Below are positions 1 through 5,645 of a stretch of DNA of 9,936 nucleotides, in pieces. The translations under genes were made by a program, and so were the position numbers. Source of the DNA: Synergistaceae bacterium UBA5827 (GTDB lineage Bacteria; Synergistota; Synergistia; Synergistales; 79-D21); NCBI GenBank assembly GCA_002432945.1, contig DJHE01000028.1:1423-11358 (forward strand), given 5' to 3'. Each line of letters starts with the position of its first letter. The stretch's first letter is position 1. Below the pieces are notes generated by a model. It worked only from the letters and a program-made list of their open reading frames with translations, did not search any database and was not told the DNA's origin.

Positions 1-121
1 GCCCCTTGTGGATGAGATCCCTAGCAGCAACCAGCACCTCCCAGGCGCTGGAGCAGGGAACTCAAAGGTTGGGAAGTTCAGGGAGAATAATCGGGTTGTT
101 CGTCAACACGCAATAAAACAT
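1..121 (-). CDS. grdX: GrdX family protein, N-terminal 40 codons, with an in-frame TGA (partial at window edge)
   Basis: The minus-strand ATG at 121-119 opens a frame reading MFYCVLTNNPIILPELPNL, then TGA (64-62), then VPCSSAWEVLVAARDLIHKG to the window edge. The TNNP near the start and the later VL..ARDLIHKG are what I remember as hallmarks of GrdX, a small protein of about 120 residues with unknown biochemical role, encoded at the head of glycine reductase operons. An upstream glycine riboswitch on the same strand fits that assignment. A possible Shine-Dalgarno (AAAGGA at 149-144, or GAGG nearer the ATG) precedes the start. Both conserved blocks lie in one frame, on either side of the TGA, so a full-length product needs the TGA to be read through. 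If decoded as selenocysteine it gives a UxxC redox-type motif. Alternatives are a nonsense mutation, a sequencing error (for example TGC or TGG), or a short leader peptide. I am fairly sure of the family and unsure of the TGA. Confidence 0.62.
18..59 (-). promoter_or_regulatory. SECIS-like hairpin just after the grdX in-frame TGA
   Basis: Counting from the TGA at 64-62, bases 11-15 (CCAGC, plus 51-47) can pair with bases 27-31 (GCTGG, plus 35-31) around a G-containing loop. A flanking TCCCT/AGGGA pairing extends the stem, with an internal loop. The apical loop starts about 16 bases after the TGA, within the 16-37 base range usually quoted for bacterial SECIS elements, and has a G among its first two bases. 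A competing hairpin (CTCCAG/CTGGGAG with one bulged G) uses overlapping bases. The fold was done by eye, and GC-rich coding DNA often gives such hairpins by chance, so this is only suggestive. Confidence 0.3.
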
Positions 122-201
122 GCCTGCCTCATCCTTTCGAAGAAAAGGAACGACAACGGGATCAGCCAGTAACGACCTTGTCCCTGTCGGCAGGCGTGTT
201 G
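104..201 (-). promoter_or_regulatory. Structured leader between glycine aptamer and grdX (candidate expression platform)
   Basis: Three nested pairings are visible on the minus-strand RNA. CAACACGCCTGCC (201-189), directly behind the aptamer, pairs with GGCAGG (128-123) and then CGTGTTG (110-104), leaving an 11- or 12-base bulge that contains the AUG of grdX. Inside, CGACAGGGA (189-181) pairs with TCCC-gt-TGTCG (161-151). A hairpin TCCTTT/AAAGGA (149-132) covers the likely Shine-Dalgarno. No U-tract follows a hairpin here, so control of translation start is more likely than attenuation. The pairings are read directly from sequence; the switching role is inference. Confidence 0.5.
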
Positions 202-203
202 CC

Positions 204-317
204 TACTCCAGAGTTCCGTCCGGCCGCAATCCTTAAGCCTGAGAGTTTCAAGCCTGCAAACGAGCTCTTGCCCCTTCGGCGCCCGGCTTTTTCCCGGGTC
301 TCTCTTGCGGCGTTCAT
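204..317 (-). ncRNA. Glycine riboswitch (single aptamer)
   Basis: The minus strand carries the glycine aptamer signature in order. The P1 arm GCCGCAA (311-305) is followed by AGAGAG and a GC-rich hairpin CCCGG/CCGGG (298-282), then the core GCGCCGAAGGGGCAAG (282-267). After that come GAAACTCTCAGGC (249-237), AAGGA, and the closing P1 arm TTGCGGC (229-223). A GGAC...CTCTGGAG segment follows, as in the linker region of known tandem glycine riboswitches. I found no second complete aptamer downstream, so this looks like a singlet with the structured leader at 201-104 in place of aptamer 2. It should sense glycine and control grdX and the presumed glycine reductase operon beyond the window. Confidence 0.9.
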
Positions 318-335
318 CCGGATAAGTACAGACTT

Positions 336-363
336 ATTCTACATGAGGATTTCATTGAGTCAA
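336..363 (-). promoter_or_regulatory. Sigma70-type promoter for the glycine riboswitch/grdX transcript
   Basis: On the minus strand TTGACT (363-358) and TAGAAT (341-336) are separated by 16 bases, each matching five of six consensus positions. The predicted start, near 329, places transcription just before the aptamer. An inverted repeat ATAAGT-N4-ACTTAT (322-337) overlaps the -10 region and could be chance or an operator. Confidence 0.65.
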
Positions 364-383
364 GTGGGGGACCCGATAATGAA

Positions 384-418
384 AAGGGGAAGGAAGCCTT
401 ACAGGCCTCCTTCCCTTT
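384..418 (-). terminator. Rho-independent terminator of the sodium symporter gene
   Basis: GGGAAGGAAGCCT (387-399) pairs with AGGCCTCCTTCCC (403-415), 12 of 13 positions, around a TAC loop. An AAA/TTT extension lies on the outside. On the minus strand the hairpin is followed by TTTTC. It lies 32 bases after the transporter stop and before the glycine promoter, so it separates the two transcripts. Confidence 0.7.
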
Positions 419-449
419 CCTATCCCTCTTTTTGTTCAAATTTATTCGA

Positions 450-1790
450 CTACCACTTCAACCCCTTAACAAAGATCCAAGCGATGGCAACAGGAGCGAC
501 CACACGGCAGATCCAGATCCAGGCCGTCATCCAGCTGAACGGATGCTTGCCTTCGTTGGTTGCCTCCGCCTTTGCTCCATCAAGCCAGACCCAGCCCACG
601 AAAAGGGAGATGAAAATCCCGCCGAGAGGCAACAGGAAGTTCGATGAGCCCCAGTCCATCACGTCCAGGAAGTCCTTACCGGCGATCTTCAGGTTGCCGC
701 CGAGGGAAATCGCGGAGGGGACACCGAGTGCCGTGATGACGCCACCCAGCAGCCATGACGCTTTCGTACGACTCCAGCCCATCTGGTCCTTGAAGTAGGC
801 CACGCAGACTTCAAGCAGAGATACGGAAGAGGTCAGGGCAGCGAAGAAGAGCAGAAGGAAGAACAGGAAGGAGAAGATCATGCCTCCGGGCATCTTCGCG
901 AAGACGTTCGGTAGGGTAACAAAGGTCAGGCCAGGACCCGCGCCAGGCTCGATGCCGAAGGCAAAAACTGCCGGGAAAATCGCGAAGCCTGCCAGGAACG
1001 CAACCATCGTGTCAAGGAACGTCACCGTGACAGCTGCTGAAGGCAGGATCTCCTTCTTGTTCAGGTAGGAACCATAGGTGATCATGCAGCCCATACCCAG
1101 GGAGAGGGAGAAGAACCCCTGCCCCAAAGCTGCGAAAATGGAAGCACCCGTCAGCTTGCTGAAATCGGGCCTCAGGTAAAACTCAAGCCCCTTGCTTGCA
1201 CCCGGAAGGGTTACGGAACGAACGATGAGGATGAGAAGGATGACGAACAGGGCAGGCATCATGATTTTGCAGTATTTTTCAATACCTTCGCCGACGCCCT
1301 TGTAAACGATCCAGATAGTGATAGCCATGAACACCACCTGGTAAGCAATCACCTGGACAGGGTTCGTGACAAAAGCACCAAAAGCATCCCCTGCCTTGCC
1401 CGCGGCAGCCAGTGTCATCAGTCCCGACACGGACTTGATCATGTAGGCGATGGTCCATCCCGCTATGACTCCGTAGAAGGAAAGAATCATGAACCCTGCG
1501 ATGACACCCATCCAACCGACGACGGGCCATGCTCCTCCCTTTATCTTCTGGAAGGCACCGACAGCGTTCAGGCCCGCGTTACGACCGATTACGAATTCCG
1601 CAAGCATGACGGAAATGCCGATCGTGAAAACGATGGCGAAGTAGACTAGAACAAAAGCAGCGCCGCCGTTAACTCCGGTAATATACGGAAAACGCCAGAT
1701 ATTGCCGAGGCCCACTGCGGAACCGGCCGCGGCCATGATAAAACCAAGTCGGCTTCCCCACTGTTCACGATTTTCAGTACCGTTGCCCAT
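450..1790 (-). CDS. Sodium-dependent amino-acid transporter, NSS (SNF) family
   Basis: This is a 446-residue polytopic membrane protein of the neurotransmitter:sodium symporter family, which couples amino-acid uptake to the sodium gradient across the cytoplasmic membrane. The N-terminal signature is clear: GSAVGLGNIWRFPYI at about 23-37, then NGGAAF (41-46), the unwound TM1 region that binds sodium and substrate. FSLSLGMG (227-234) corresponds to the TM6 binding segment, and about eleven hydrophobic segments follow the LeuT-like order. The length is normal for bacterial members. The start is supported by AGGAGGG five to six bases upstream of ATG. The substrate cannot be read from sequence. 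The neighbouring glycine-controlled unit on the same strand makes glycine or another fermentable amino acid plausible, but a terminator and promoter separate them, and I saw no riboswitch in this gene's own leader. Confidence 0.93.
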   Translation of the reverse strand: MGNGTENREQWGSRLGFIMAAAGSAVGLGNIWRFPYITGVNGGAAFVLVYFAIVFTIGISVMLAEFVIGRNAGLNAVGAFQKIKGGAWPVVGWMGVIAGFMILSFYGVIAGWTIAYMIKSVSGLMTLAAAGKAGDAFGAFVTNPVQVIAYQVVFMAITIWIVYKGVGEGIEKYCKIMMPALFVILLILIVRSVTLPGASKGLEFYLRPDFSKLTGASIFAALGQGFFSLSLGMGCMITYGSYLNKKEILPSAAVTVTFLDTMVAFLAGFAIFPAVFAFGIEPGAGPGLTFVTLPNVFAKMPGGMIFSFLFFLLLFFAALTSSVSLLEVCVAYFKDQMGWSRTKASWLLGGVITALGVPSAISLGGNLKIAGKDFLDVMDWGSSNFLLPLGGIFISLFVGWVWLDGAKAEATNEGKHPFSWMTAWIWICRVVAPVAIAWIFVKGLKW

Positions 1791-2053
1791 GATATCCCTC
1801 CTCTAAGCTGGGTTTAACTAAGTATTCTTCCCGTCTACCAAAACGGTGTCTATCTTTATATTTCCCGCGCCTTGGCCCCCTTTCTCAAAAAATACGATTA
1901 AATAAATATTTAGCATAATTACTGGCAAACACAACGCCACAGGCCATTCGCAACAAGCCATTGCCAGCAATCCTTGTTTGACAGCTCTGCAATTCTGACC
2001 CAACGTAAGGATAAACGGACAGGGGTGATTAATCAATACCCCATTTTAGGACC

Positions 2054-2848
2054 TCATCGCCACTTCCGGTAAAGATCCTGCCGCCTTGAAGACCAAACCG
2101 CATGGGTATTTCTGGCTTTATCAACGAGGTCTTTCCGTAACCAGGCAAGTTCCGTGACCGGTCGGTCGTCCAACTGAAGGAGAGTATCCCCAAAAGGATC
2201 CACCACAAGGCTGCGCCCTCCGAAACGAACCAATGGGCCCTTGTCGCAGCGGTTGACCCCTACCGTGAACACCTGGTTCTCAATCGCTCTCGCTACCAGG
2301 AGTGTTTTCCATATCCGTATATGTTCGGCTGGCCAAGCTCCGGCCACGACAAGCAGGTCCGTCCCTTTTTCGACCAGGGCTCGGCAAATCTCGGGGAATT
2401 CAATGTCAAAACAGACAAGGAGGCCGATTTTCCAGCCAAAGAGCTCAAAAATTGCAAGGGCAGAACCCGGTTTGAAAAGTCCCGTTTCGAAAAAAGCAGG
2501 GAATGTATGGACCTTGTCGTAGGAAAGCAGTATTTTCCCGTCAGGCCCAATGGCGTAGCTTCGGTTAGCTTTCCCTGCTCCTGAAAGGATGGCCATGCTT
2601 CCGGCCACTATCCCCATACCAAACCGACGTGCAACCGCGCTAAACGAATCGAGGGCTTCGTGCTCCTTTAAAACCGGAAATTCCACCGTGCCGTTAACAT
2701 AGGCTACGTTCCAGAGTTCCGGCAGGATAACGAGCCGTGCGCCATTGTCTCCTGCCCTTGTCACTTCGGCAAGGAGAGATCCAACATTCGCCGCAGGGCT
2801 TTTTCTTAGTATCGAGGCCTGAACTAGAGCCACCGGCAATATGTCCAT
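2054..2848 (-). CDS. Carbon-nitrogen hydrolase (nitrilase superfamily, omega-amidase-like)
   Basis: This 264-residue soluble enzyme belongs to the nitrilase/amidase superfamily, which hydrolyses amide-type C-N bonds through a Glu-Lys-Cys triad. All three sites are visible: E44 in LPEL, K112 in YDKVH and C147 in VCFDIEFPE. ENQVF (190-194) and the late GRSLVVDPFGD (211-221) are also family-typical. The pattern is closest to omega-amidase/YafV (NIT2-like) proteins, which deamidate 2-oxoglutaramate-type compounds, but the substrate is not certain. The ATG at 2848 was chosen because AGGAGGGG lies six bases upstream and the conserved domain begins there. A longer open frame to 2995 would run across the hypC start and adds 49 non-conserved residues. 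It is transcribed divergently from hypC. I see no convincing terminator behind it. Confidence 0.88.
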   Translation of the reverse strand: MDILPVALVQASILRKSPAANVGSLLAEVTRAGDNGARLVILPELWNVAYVNGTVEFPVLKEHEALDSFSAVARRFGMGIVAGSMAILSGAGKANRSYAIGPDGKILLSYDKVHTFPAFFETGLFKPGSALAIFELFGWKIGLLVCFDIEFPEICRALVEKGTDLLVVAGAWPAEHIRIWKTLLVARAIENQVFTVGVNRCDKGPLVRFGGRSLVVDPFGDTLLQLDDRPVTELAWLRKDLVDKARNTHAVWSSRRQDLYRKWR

Positions 2849-2868
2849 GCAACCCCTCCTTTCGCCGC

Positions 2869-2887
2869 GTGAAGCTGTTGCCTTCAC
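2869..2887 (-). repeat. Short inverted repeat in the leader of the C-N hydrolase gene
   Basis: GTGAAG (2869-2874) and CTTCAC (2882-2887) flank seven bases. The repeat lies between the -10 box and the Shine-Dalgarno of the hydrolase gene, where it could be an mRNA hairpin or a repressor site. It is short enough to be chance. Confidence 0.3.
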
Positions 2888-2890
2888 CGG

Positions 2891-2896
2891 ATTATA
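2891..2896 (-). promoter_or_regulatory. -10 box of the C-N hydrolase promoter
   Basis: A perfect TATAAT on the minus strand lies 42 bases upstream of the hydrolase start codon. No good -35 box is found at 16-18 bases; the expected position overlaps the -35 box of the divergent hypC promoter. This suggests an activator-dependent or weak promoter. Confidence 0.5.
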
Positions 2897-2914
2897 GCTT
2901 GAAAGTATCCCGGA

Positions 2915-2943
2915 TTGACAACGTGCAGGTCTGGACGGATGAT
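2915..2943 (+). promoter_or_regulatory. Sigma70-type promoter for hypCDE
   Basis: A perfect TTGACA (2915-2920) is followed after 17 bases by GATGAT (2938-2943), four of six matches to the -10 consensus. The predicted start near 2950 leaves a leader of about 30 bases containing AAAGGAGGAGG (2963-2973), eight bases before the hypC start. Confidence 0.55.
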
Positions 2944-2981
2944 GATTTATCCTGACCATCACAAAGGAGGAGGATCCGAAA

Positions 2982-3221
2982 TTGTGCCTTGCCATTCCTC
3001 ACACCCTAATTGCCATCACGGGCCCGAAAACCGCCATCGGGCGAGCCGGGACCGTTGAAGTCGAAGTCAGGACCGACCTCATCGACACACCAGCAATGGG
3101 AGACCATGTGCTCGTCCACGCAGGGTTTGCCATCGAAAGGCTTCTCCCTGATGAGGCAGCGGAGGTCGAGGCCCTTTGGGAATCGATCCGGGCACACTCG
3201 GTAACGGCTTCTCATGAATGA
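2982..3221 (+). CDS. hypC: Hydrogenase maturation chaperone HypC
   Basis: This 79-residue protein belongs to the HypC/HupF family. With HypD, HypC forms the scaffold on which the Fe(CN)2CO group is built, and it carries that group to the [NiFe]-hydrogenase large-subunit precursor. The N-terminus reads MCLAIP, the family hallmark; C2 is the essential iron-binding cysteine once Met is removed. Further typical blocks are GDHVLVHAGFAIERL (40-54) and a short acidic C-terminal helix. The start codon is TTG. It is fixed by the requirement that Cys be residue 2 and by the strong AGGAGG eight bases upstream. The gene overlaps hypD by eight bases, implying coupled translation. The length is normal. Confidence 0.95.
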   Translation: MCLAIPHTLIAITGPKTAIGRAGTVEVEVRTDLIDTPAMGDHVLVHAGFAIERLLPDEAAEVEALWESIRAHSVTASHE

Positions 3222-4296
3222 CTCCGCCTACAACAGGGTCCTTACTGCATCAAGAGCCCTGAAAGAGCTTGCGGACAGGCCCCTGAAATTCATGGAGGTT
3301 TGCGGCACACACACGGTATCGATCTACAGGTCAGGGCTTAGGACCCTTTTTCCCAGCAACGTTTCGCTTGTTTCCGGACCGGGGTGCCCGGTCTGCGTGA
3401 CTGCCCAGGATGAAATCGATACGGTTGTCCGGCTTGCCGGAATGGAAAAAGTCGCCATTGCCACTTACGGTGACATGATCCGGGTCCCGGGCAGTTCCCT
3501 TTCCCTCGCCCAGGCACGGGCACTCGGAGCCTCCATCCACGTGGTCCTTTCGGCTGCTGGGGCCCTCGACCTTGCGCGCCGCCTGCCCGATATGACCGTT
3601 ATCTTTGCCGGTGTGGGTTTCGAAACAACCGCACCTGCCACGGCAGCAGTCGTCCTGGAAGCAAACCGATACGGGCAGGACAATTTTCTTGTCCTCAACT
3701 TCCACAAGACGGTGCCCGTTGTTCTCGAAACTCTGGCCATGGACCCTGCCCTGGCACTCGACGGGTTCCTTCTGCCCGGTCACGTCAGCACTATCCTGGG
3801 ACTCTCTCCTTACGCACCCCTCGCTGCCGAATACGGCCTTGCGTGCGTCGTTGCAGGTTTTGAGCCAGAGCAGATCATGGCCGGGCTCGTCCTGCTCGCA
3901 CTCCAGAATAGAGAAGGGCATTTTTCAGTCCAATCCGCTTATCCACAAGCTGTAAGGCCGGAGGGCAACAAGAGGGCCAAAGCCCTTCTCGAAGCGGTTT
4001 TCGAACCGGCGGATGCCAAGTGGCGCGGACTCGGCTTGTTACCCGGTTCGGGCCTGAAGTTCAGGCCCCCCTACTCGCATTTTGACGCCCGGATACGTCT
4101 CGGCCTGGTTGATTTTCCAGCACCGGAACCGGCAGGCTGCCGTTGCGGTGACGTCCTTACGGGAAGGATACACCCGTCTGAATGTCCACTTTTCGGGTGT
4201 CCCTGCACCCCGGAAGAACCCGTCGGCCCCTGCATGGTCTCATCGGAGGGAAGTTGTGCGGCGGTTTATCGCTACGGAAGGAGTGAATTTCGCTGA
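3214..4296 (+). CDS. hypD: Hydrogenase maturation iron-sulfur protein HypD
   Basis: This 360-residue protein is the [4Fe-4S] scaffold that, with HypC, assembles Fe(CN)2CO for [NiFe] hydrogenases in the cytoplasm. Conserved blocks appear in order: EVCGTHT (28-34, C30), SGPGCPVC (54-61, C58 and C61), GVGFETT (133-139), FHKTVP (163-168), LPGHVS (187-192) and FRPPYSHFD (283-291). The C-terminal cysteine-rich region follows (GCRCGD, PSECPLFGCPC, GPC, GSCAAVYRYG), which supplies the cluster ligands. Nothing is missing relative to the family. It overlaps hypC by eight bases and hypE by four if the CTG start is correct, so the three proteins should be made in step. Confidence 0.95.
   Translation: MNDSAYNRVLTASRALKELADRPLKFMEVCGTHTVSIYRSGLRTLFPSNVSLVSGPGCPVCVTAQDEIDTVVRLAGMEKVAIATYGDMIRVPGSSLSLAQARALGASIHVVLSAAGALDLARRLPDMTVIFAGVGFETTAPATAAVVLEANRYGQDNFLVLNFHKTVPVVLETLAMDPALALDGFLLPGHVSTILGLSPYAPLAAEYGLACVVAGFEPEQIMAGLVLLALQNREGHFSVQSAYPQAVRPEGNKRAKALLEAVFEPADAKWRGLGLLPGSGLKFRPPYSHFDARIRLGLVDFPAPEPAGCRCGDVLTGRIHPSECPLFGCPCTPEEPVGPCMVSSEGSCAAVYRYGRSEFR
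4276..4283 (+). promoter_or_regulatory. Shine-Dalgarno that points to the hypE CTG start
   Basis: GGAAGGAG lies inside the end of hypD, nine bases before the CTG at 4293. No comparable site stands before the TTG at 4344, whose upstream bases (GCAAAGCTCTCGA) lack a GGAG core. This spacing is the main positional argument for the CTG start. Confidence 0.6.
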
Positions 4297-5279
4297 AACC
4301 CATAACCCTTGCCCAGGGTAGCGGCGGCAGGCAAAGCTCTCGATTGGTCCAATCCATACTTGATTCGACGGGAAGCCGGCCAGACCTTCCCCTCGAAGAT
4401 TGCGCGATCCTTCCTGGCGGATTCGCCATGACGATTGACGGCTATACGGTCCACCCTCTTTCATTCCCGGGTGGGAATATTGGCAAGCTGGCCGTTTGCG
4501 GCACGGTGAACGACCTCGCCTGCCGCGGGGCAAAACCCCTTTATATCGCACTTGGAGTCCTTGCCGAAGAAGGTTTCGACGAGAGAGAATTTCTCGGATA
4601 CCTCACCGATGCCTCGACGGTTTGCCACCGACTTGGTATCCGGATCGTCACGGGCGACACTAAAGTGCTCCCTCGCGGGGAGCTCGATCGTCTTGTGTTG
4701 ACAACTTGTGGTTTAGGTAAAACTCTACCGGGACGGGATCTTGGAATTTCCAACCTTAGGCCCGGGGACGACCTCGTGTTGACAGGGCCTGTCGGCCTGC
4801 ACGGTGCGACGATTGCCGCCTTGAGATACGGACTGAAAAGCGAAGGACTTGCTTCCGATTGTGCCCCTCTTTGGGAACTCGTCAAGAAGATCCTCCCCTT
4901 CCCCGGCCTTCGGGCAATAAGGGATTGTACCCGCGGCGGACTGGCTACTGTCCTCTGCGAATGGGCCGAGGGATCCCGCCTGGGCATTGAAGTGGACGAG
5001 AGTTCTATTCTCGTGCCCGATACCGTTTCATCTGTCTGCGACCTCCTCGGGTTTGACCCTTTCAGCCTTGCATGCGAGGGATGCCTCATTATCGGCGTCG
5101 CACCAGGAGAAACCGAAGCTCTTTTGGAAAATTTAGCAAGTTCCGAGGAAGGCCGTTTCGCCTCACGAATTGGCTCAATCATTCCCGCACATCCTGGCTG
5201 GGTTTCTCTCCTTACGCGATCAGGAGGCAGACGTGTCCTTGACATGCCGGCAGGTGAGATCTTGCCAAGAATCTGCTGA
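4293..5279 (+). CDS. hypE: Hydrogenase maturation protein HypE (carbamoyl dehydratase), probable CTG start
   Basis: HypE accepts a carbamoyl group from HypF on its C-terminal cysteine and dehydrates it with ATP to a thiocyanate, the source of the cyanide ligands. The reading of 328 residues ends in LPRIC, with the terminal Cys that carries the group. GDTKVLPRGELD, TRGGLA and the AIR-synthase (PurM-like) fold features are present. The conserved N-terminal ITLAQGSGGR motif lies at residues 4-13, upstream of the first ordinary start (TTG, 4344). Between the upstream in-frame stop (4284-4286) and 4344 there is no ATG, GTG or TTG. CTG at 4293 overlaps the hypD stop by four bases (CTGA) and is preceded by GGAAGGAG, so it is the best candidate; ATT at 4287 is second. 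hypF, hypA and hypB are not in the window. Confidence 0.93.
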   Translation: MKPITLAQGSGGRQSSRLVQSILDSTGSRPDLPLEDCAILPGGFAMTIDGYTVHPLSFPGGNIGKLAVCGTVNDLACRGAKPLYIALGVLAEEGFDEREFLGYLTDASTVCHRLGIRIVTGDTKVLPRGELDRLVLTTCGLGKTLPGRDLGISNLRPGDDLVLTGPVGLHGATIAALRYGLKSEGLASDCAPLWELVKKILPFPGLRAIRDCTRGGLATVLCEWAEGSRLGIEVDESSILVPDTVSSVCDLLGFDPFSLACEGCLIIGVAPGETEALLENLASSEEGRFASRIGSIIPAHPGWVSLLTRSGGRRVLDMPAGEILPRIC

Positions 5280-5298
5280 CAGAAGGCCTGGACTTCCC

Positions 5299-5336
5299 AA
5301 AAAAGCGAGCGGGGGATATCCCCCGCTCGCTTTTTT
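5299..5336. terminator. Bidirectional terminator between hypE and spoVS
   Basis: A perfect palindrome: A6, an 11-bp arm GCGAGCGGGGG (5305-5315), loop ATAT, the matching arm CCCCCGCTCGC (5320-5330), then T6. It can end transcription from both sides: hypCDE (stop at 5279) and the minus-strand operon. The TAA stop of spoVS (5337-5335) lies inside the A/T-rich base of the stem. Confidence 0.95.
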
Positions 5337-5601
5337 ATCTCAGCTTGATCATCAACTTGACCGCTGTTCTTTGGGTGCCTTCGATTTCGATGTCAGAGAA
5401 AGCGGGAATACAACAAATATCGATTCCGTTTGGCGCAAGATAGCCGCGGGCTACGGCAATGGCCTTGACTCCCTGGTTCACCGCGCCTGCCCCGATCGCC
5501 TGTATCTCGACCTCCCTATTTGCACGTACTATGGAGGCGATGGCTCCAGCCACCGAGTTGGGGTTGCTCGTCGCACTGACTTTCAACGTTTCCACGGCCA
5601 T
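5335..5601 (-). CDS. spoVS: Stage V sporulation protein S (SpoVS, Alba-like fold)
   Basis: This 88-residue protein has the SpoVS family pattern: LKVSATSNPNSVAGAIA near the start, EIQAIGAGAVNQGVKAIAVARGYLAPNGID in the middle and IPAFSDIEIEGTQRTAVKL at the end. In Bacillus subtilis SpoVS affects spore-coat and septum stages; many non-sporulating bacteria also carry it, and its molecular role, possibly nucleic-acid binding given the Alba-like fold, is unsettled. The ATG at 5601 matches the family length of about 86 and has GGAAGG about ten bases upstream. A GTG at 5634 would add eleven non-conserved residues. It is last in the operon, 44 bases after ymdB, with its stop codon inside the terminator. 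Confidence 0.93.
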   Translation of the reverse strand: MAVETLKVSATSNPNSVAGAIASIVRANREVEIQAIGAGAVNQGVKAIAVARGYLAPNGIDICCIPAFSDIEIEGTQRTAVKLMIKLR

Positions 5602-5645
5602 CGGTTCCACACCTTCCCGAATCGATTCGCCCACGCTTTCCAGGT

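Noticed and set aside
2..172. A plus-strand frame open from the window edge to a TAA at 170-172
   Set aside because: The translation is low in hydrophobic pattern and unlike a protein C-terminus, while the opposite strand reads as GrdX.
104..203. A second glycine aptamer to complete a tandem riboswitch
   Set aside because: A CCGA-c-AGGGACAAG stretch faintly recalls the aptamer core, but the AAACTCTCAGG and AAGGAC elements are absent.
178..798. A 206-codon plus-strand frame near the left edge
   Set aside because: It crosses the glycine riboswitch, the terminator and the end of the transporter gene on the other strand, and its translation resembles no family.
1818..2036. A 72-codon minus-strand frame between the hydrolase and the transporter
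   Set aside because: It starts with TTG without a good ribosome site and looks random. The 263-base gap probably holds the transporter leader and promoter, but I found no convincing -35/-10 pair there and no riboswitch.
2022..2042. Hairpin GGGG...CCCC around a TGATTAATCA palindrome behind the C-N hydrolase gene
   Set aside because: On the minus strand no T-tract follows it, so I do not call it a rho-independent terminator.
2849..2995. N-terminal extension of the C-N hydrolase to 2995
   Set aside because: The extra 49 residues are not family-like and would run over the hypC start. The ATG at 2848 has an excellent ribosome site.
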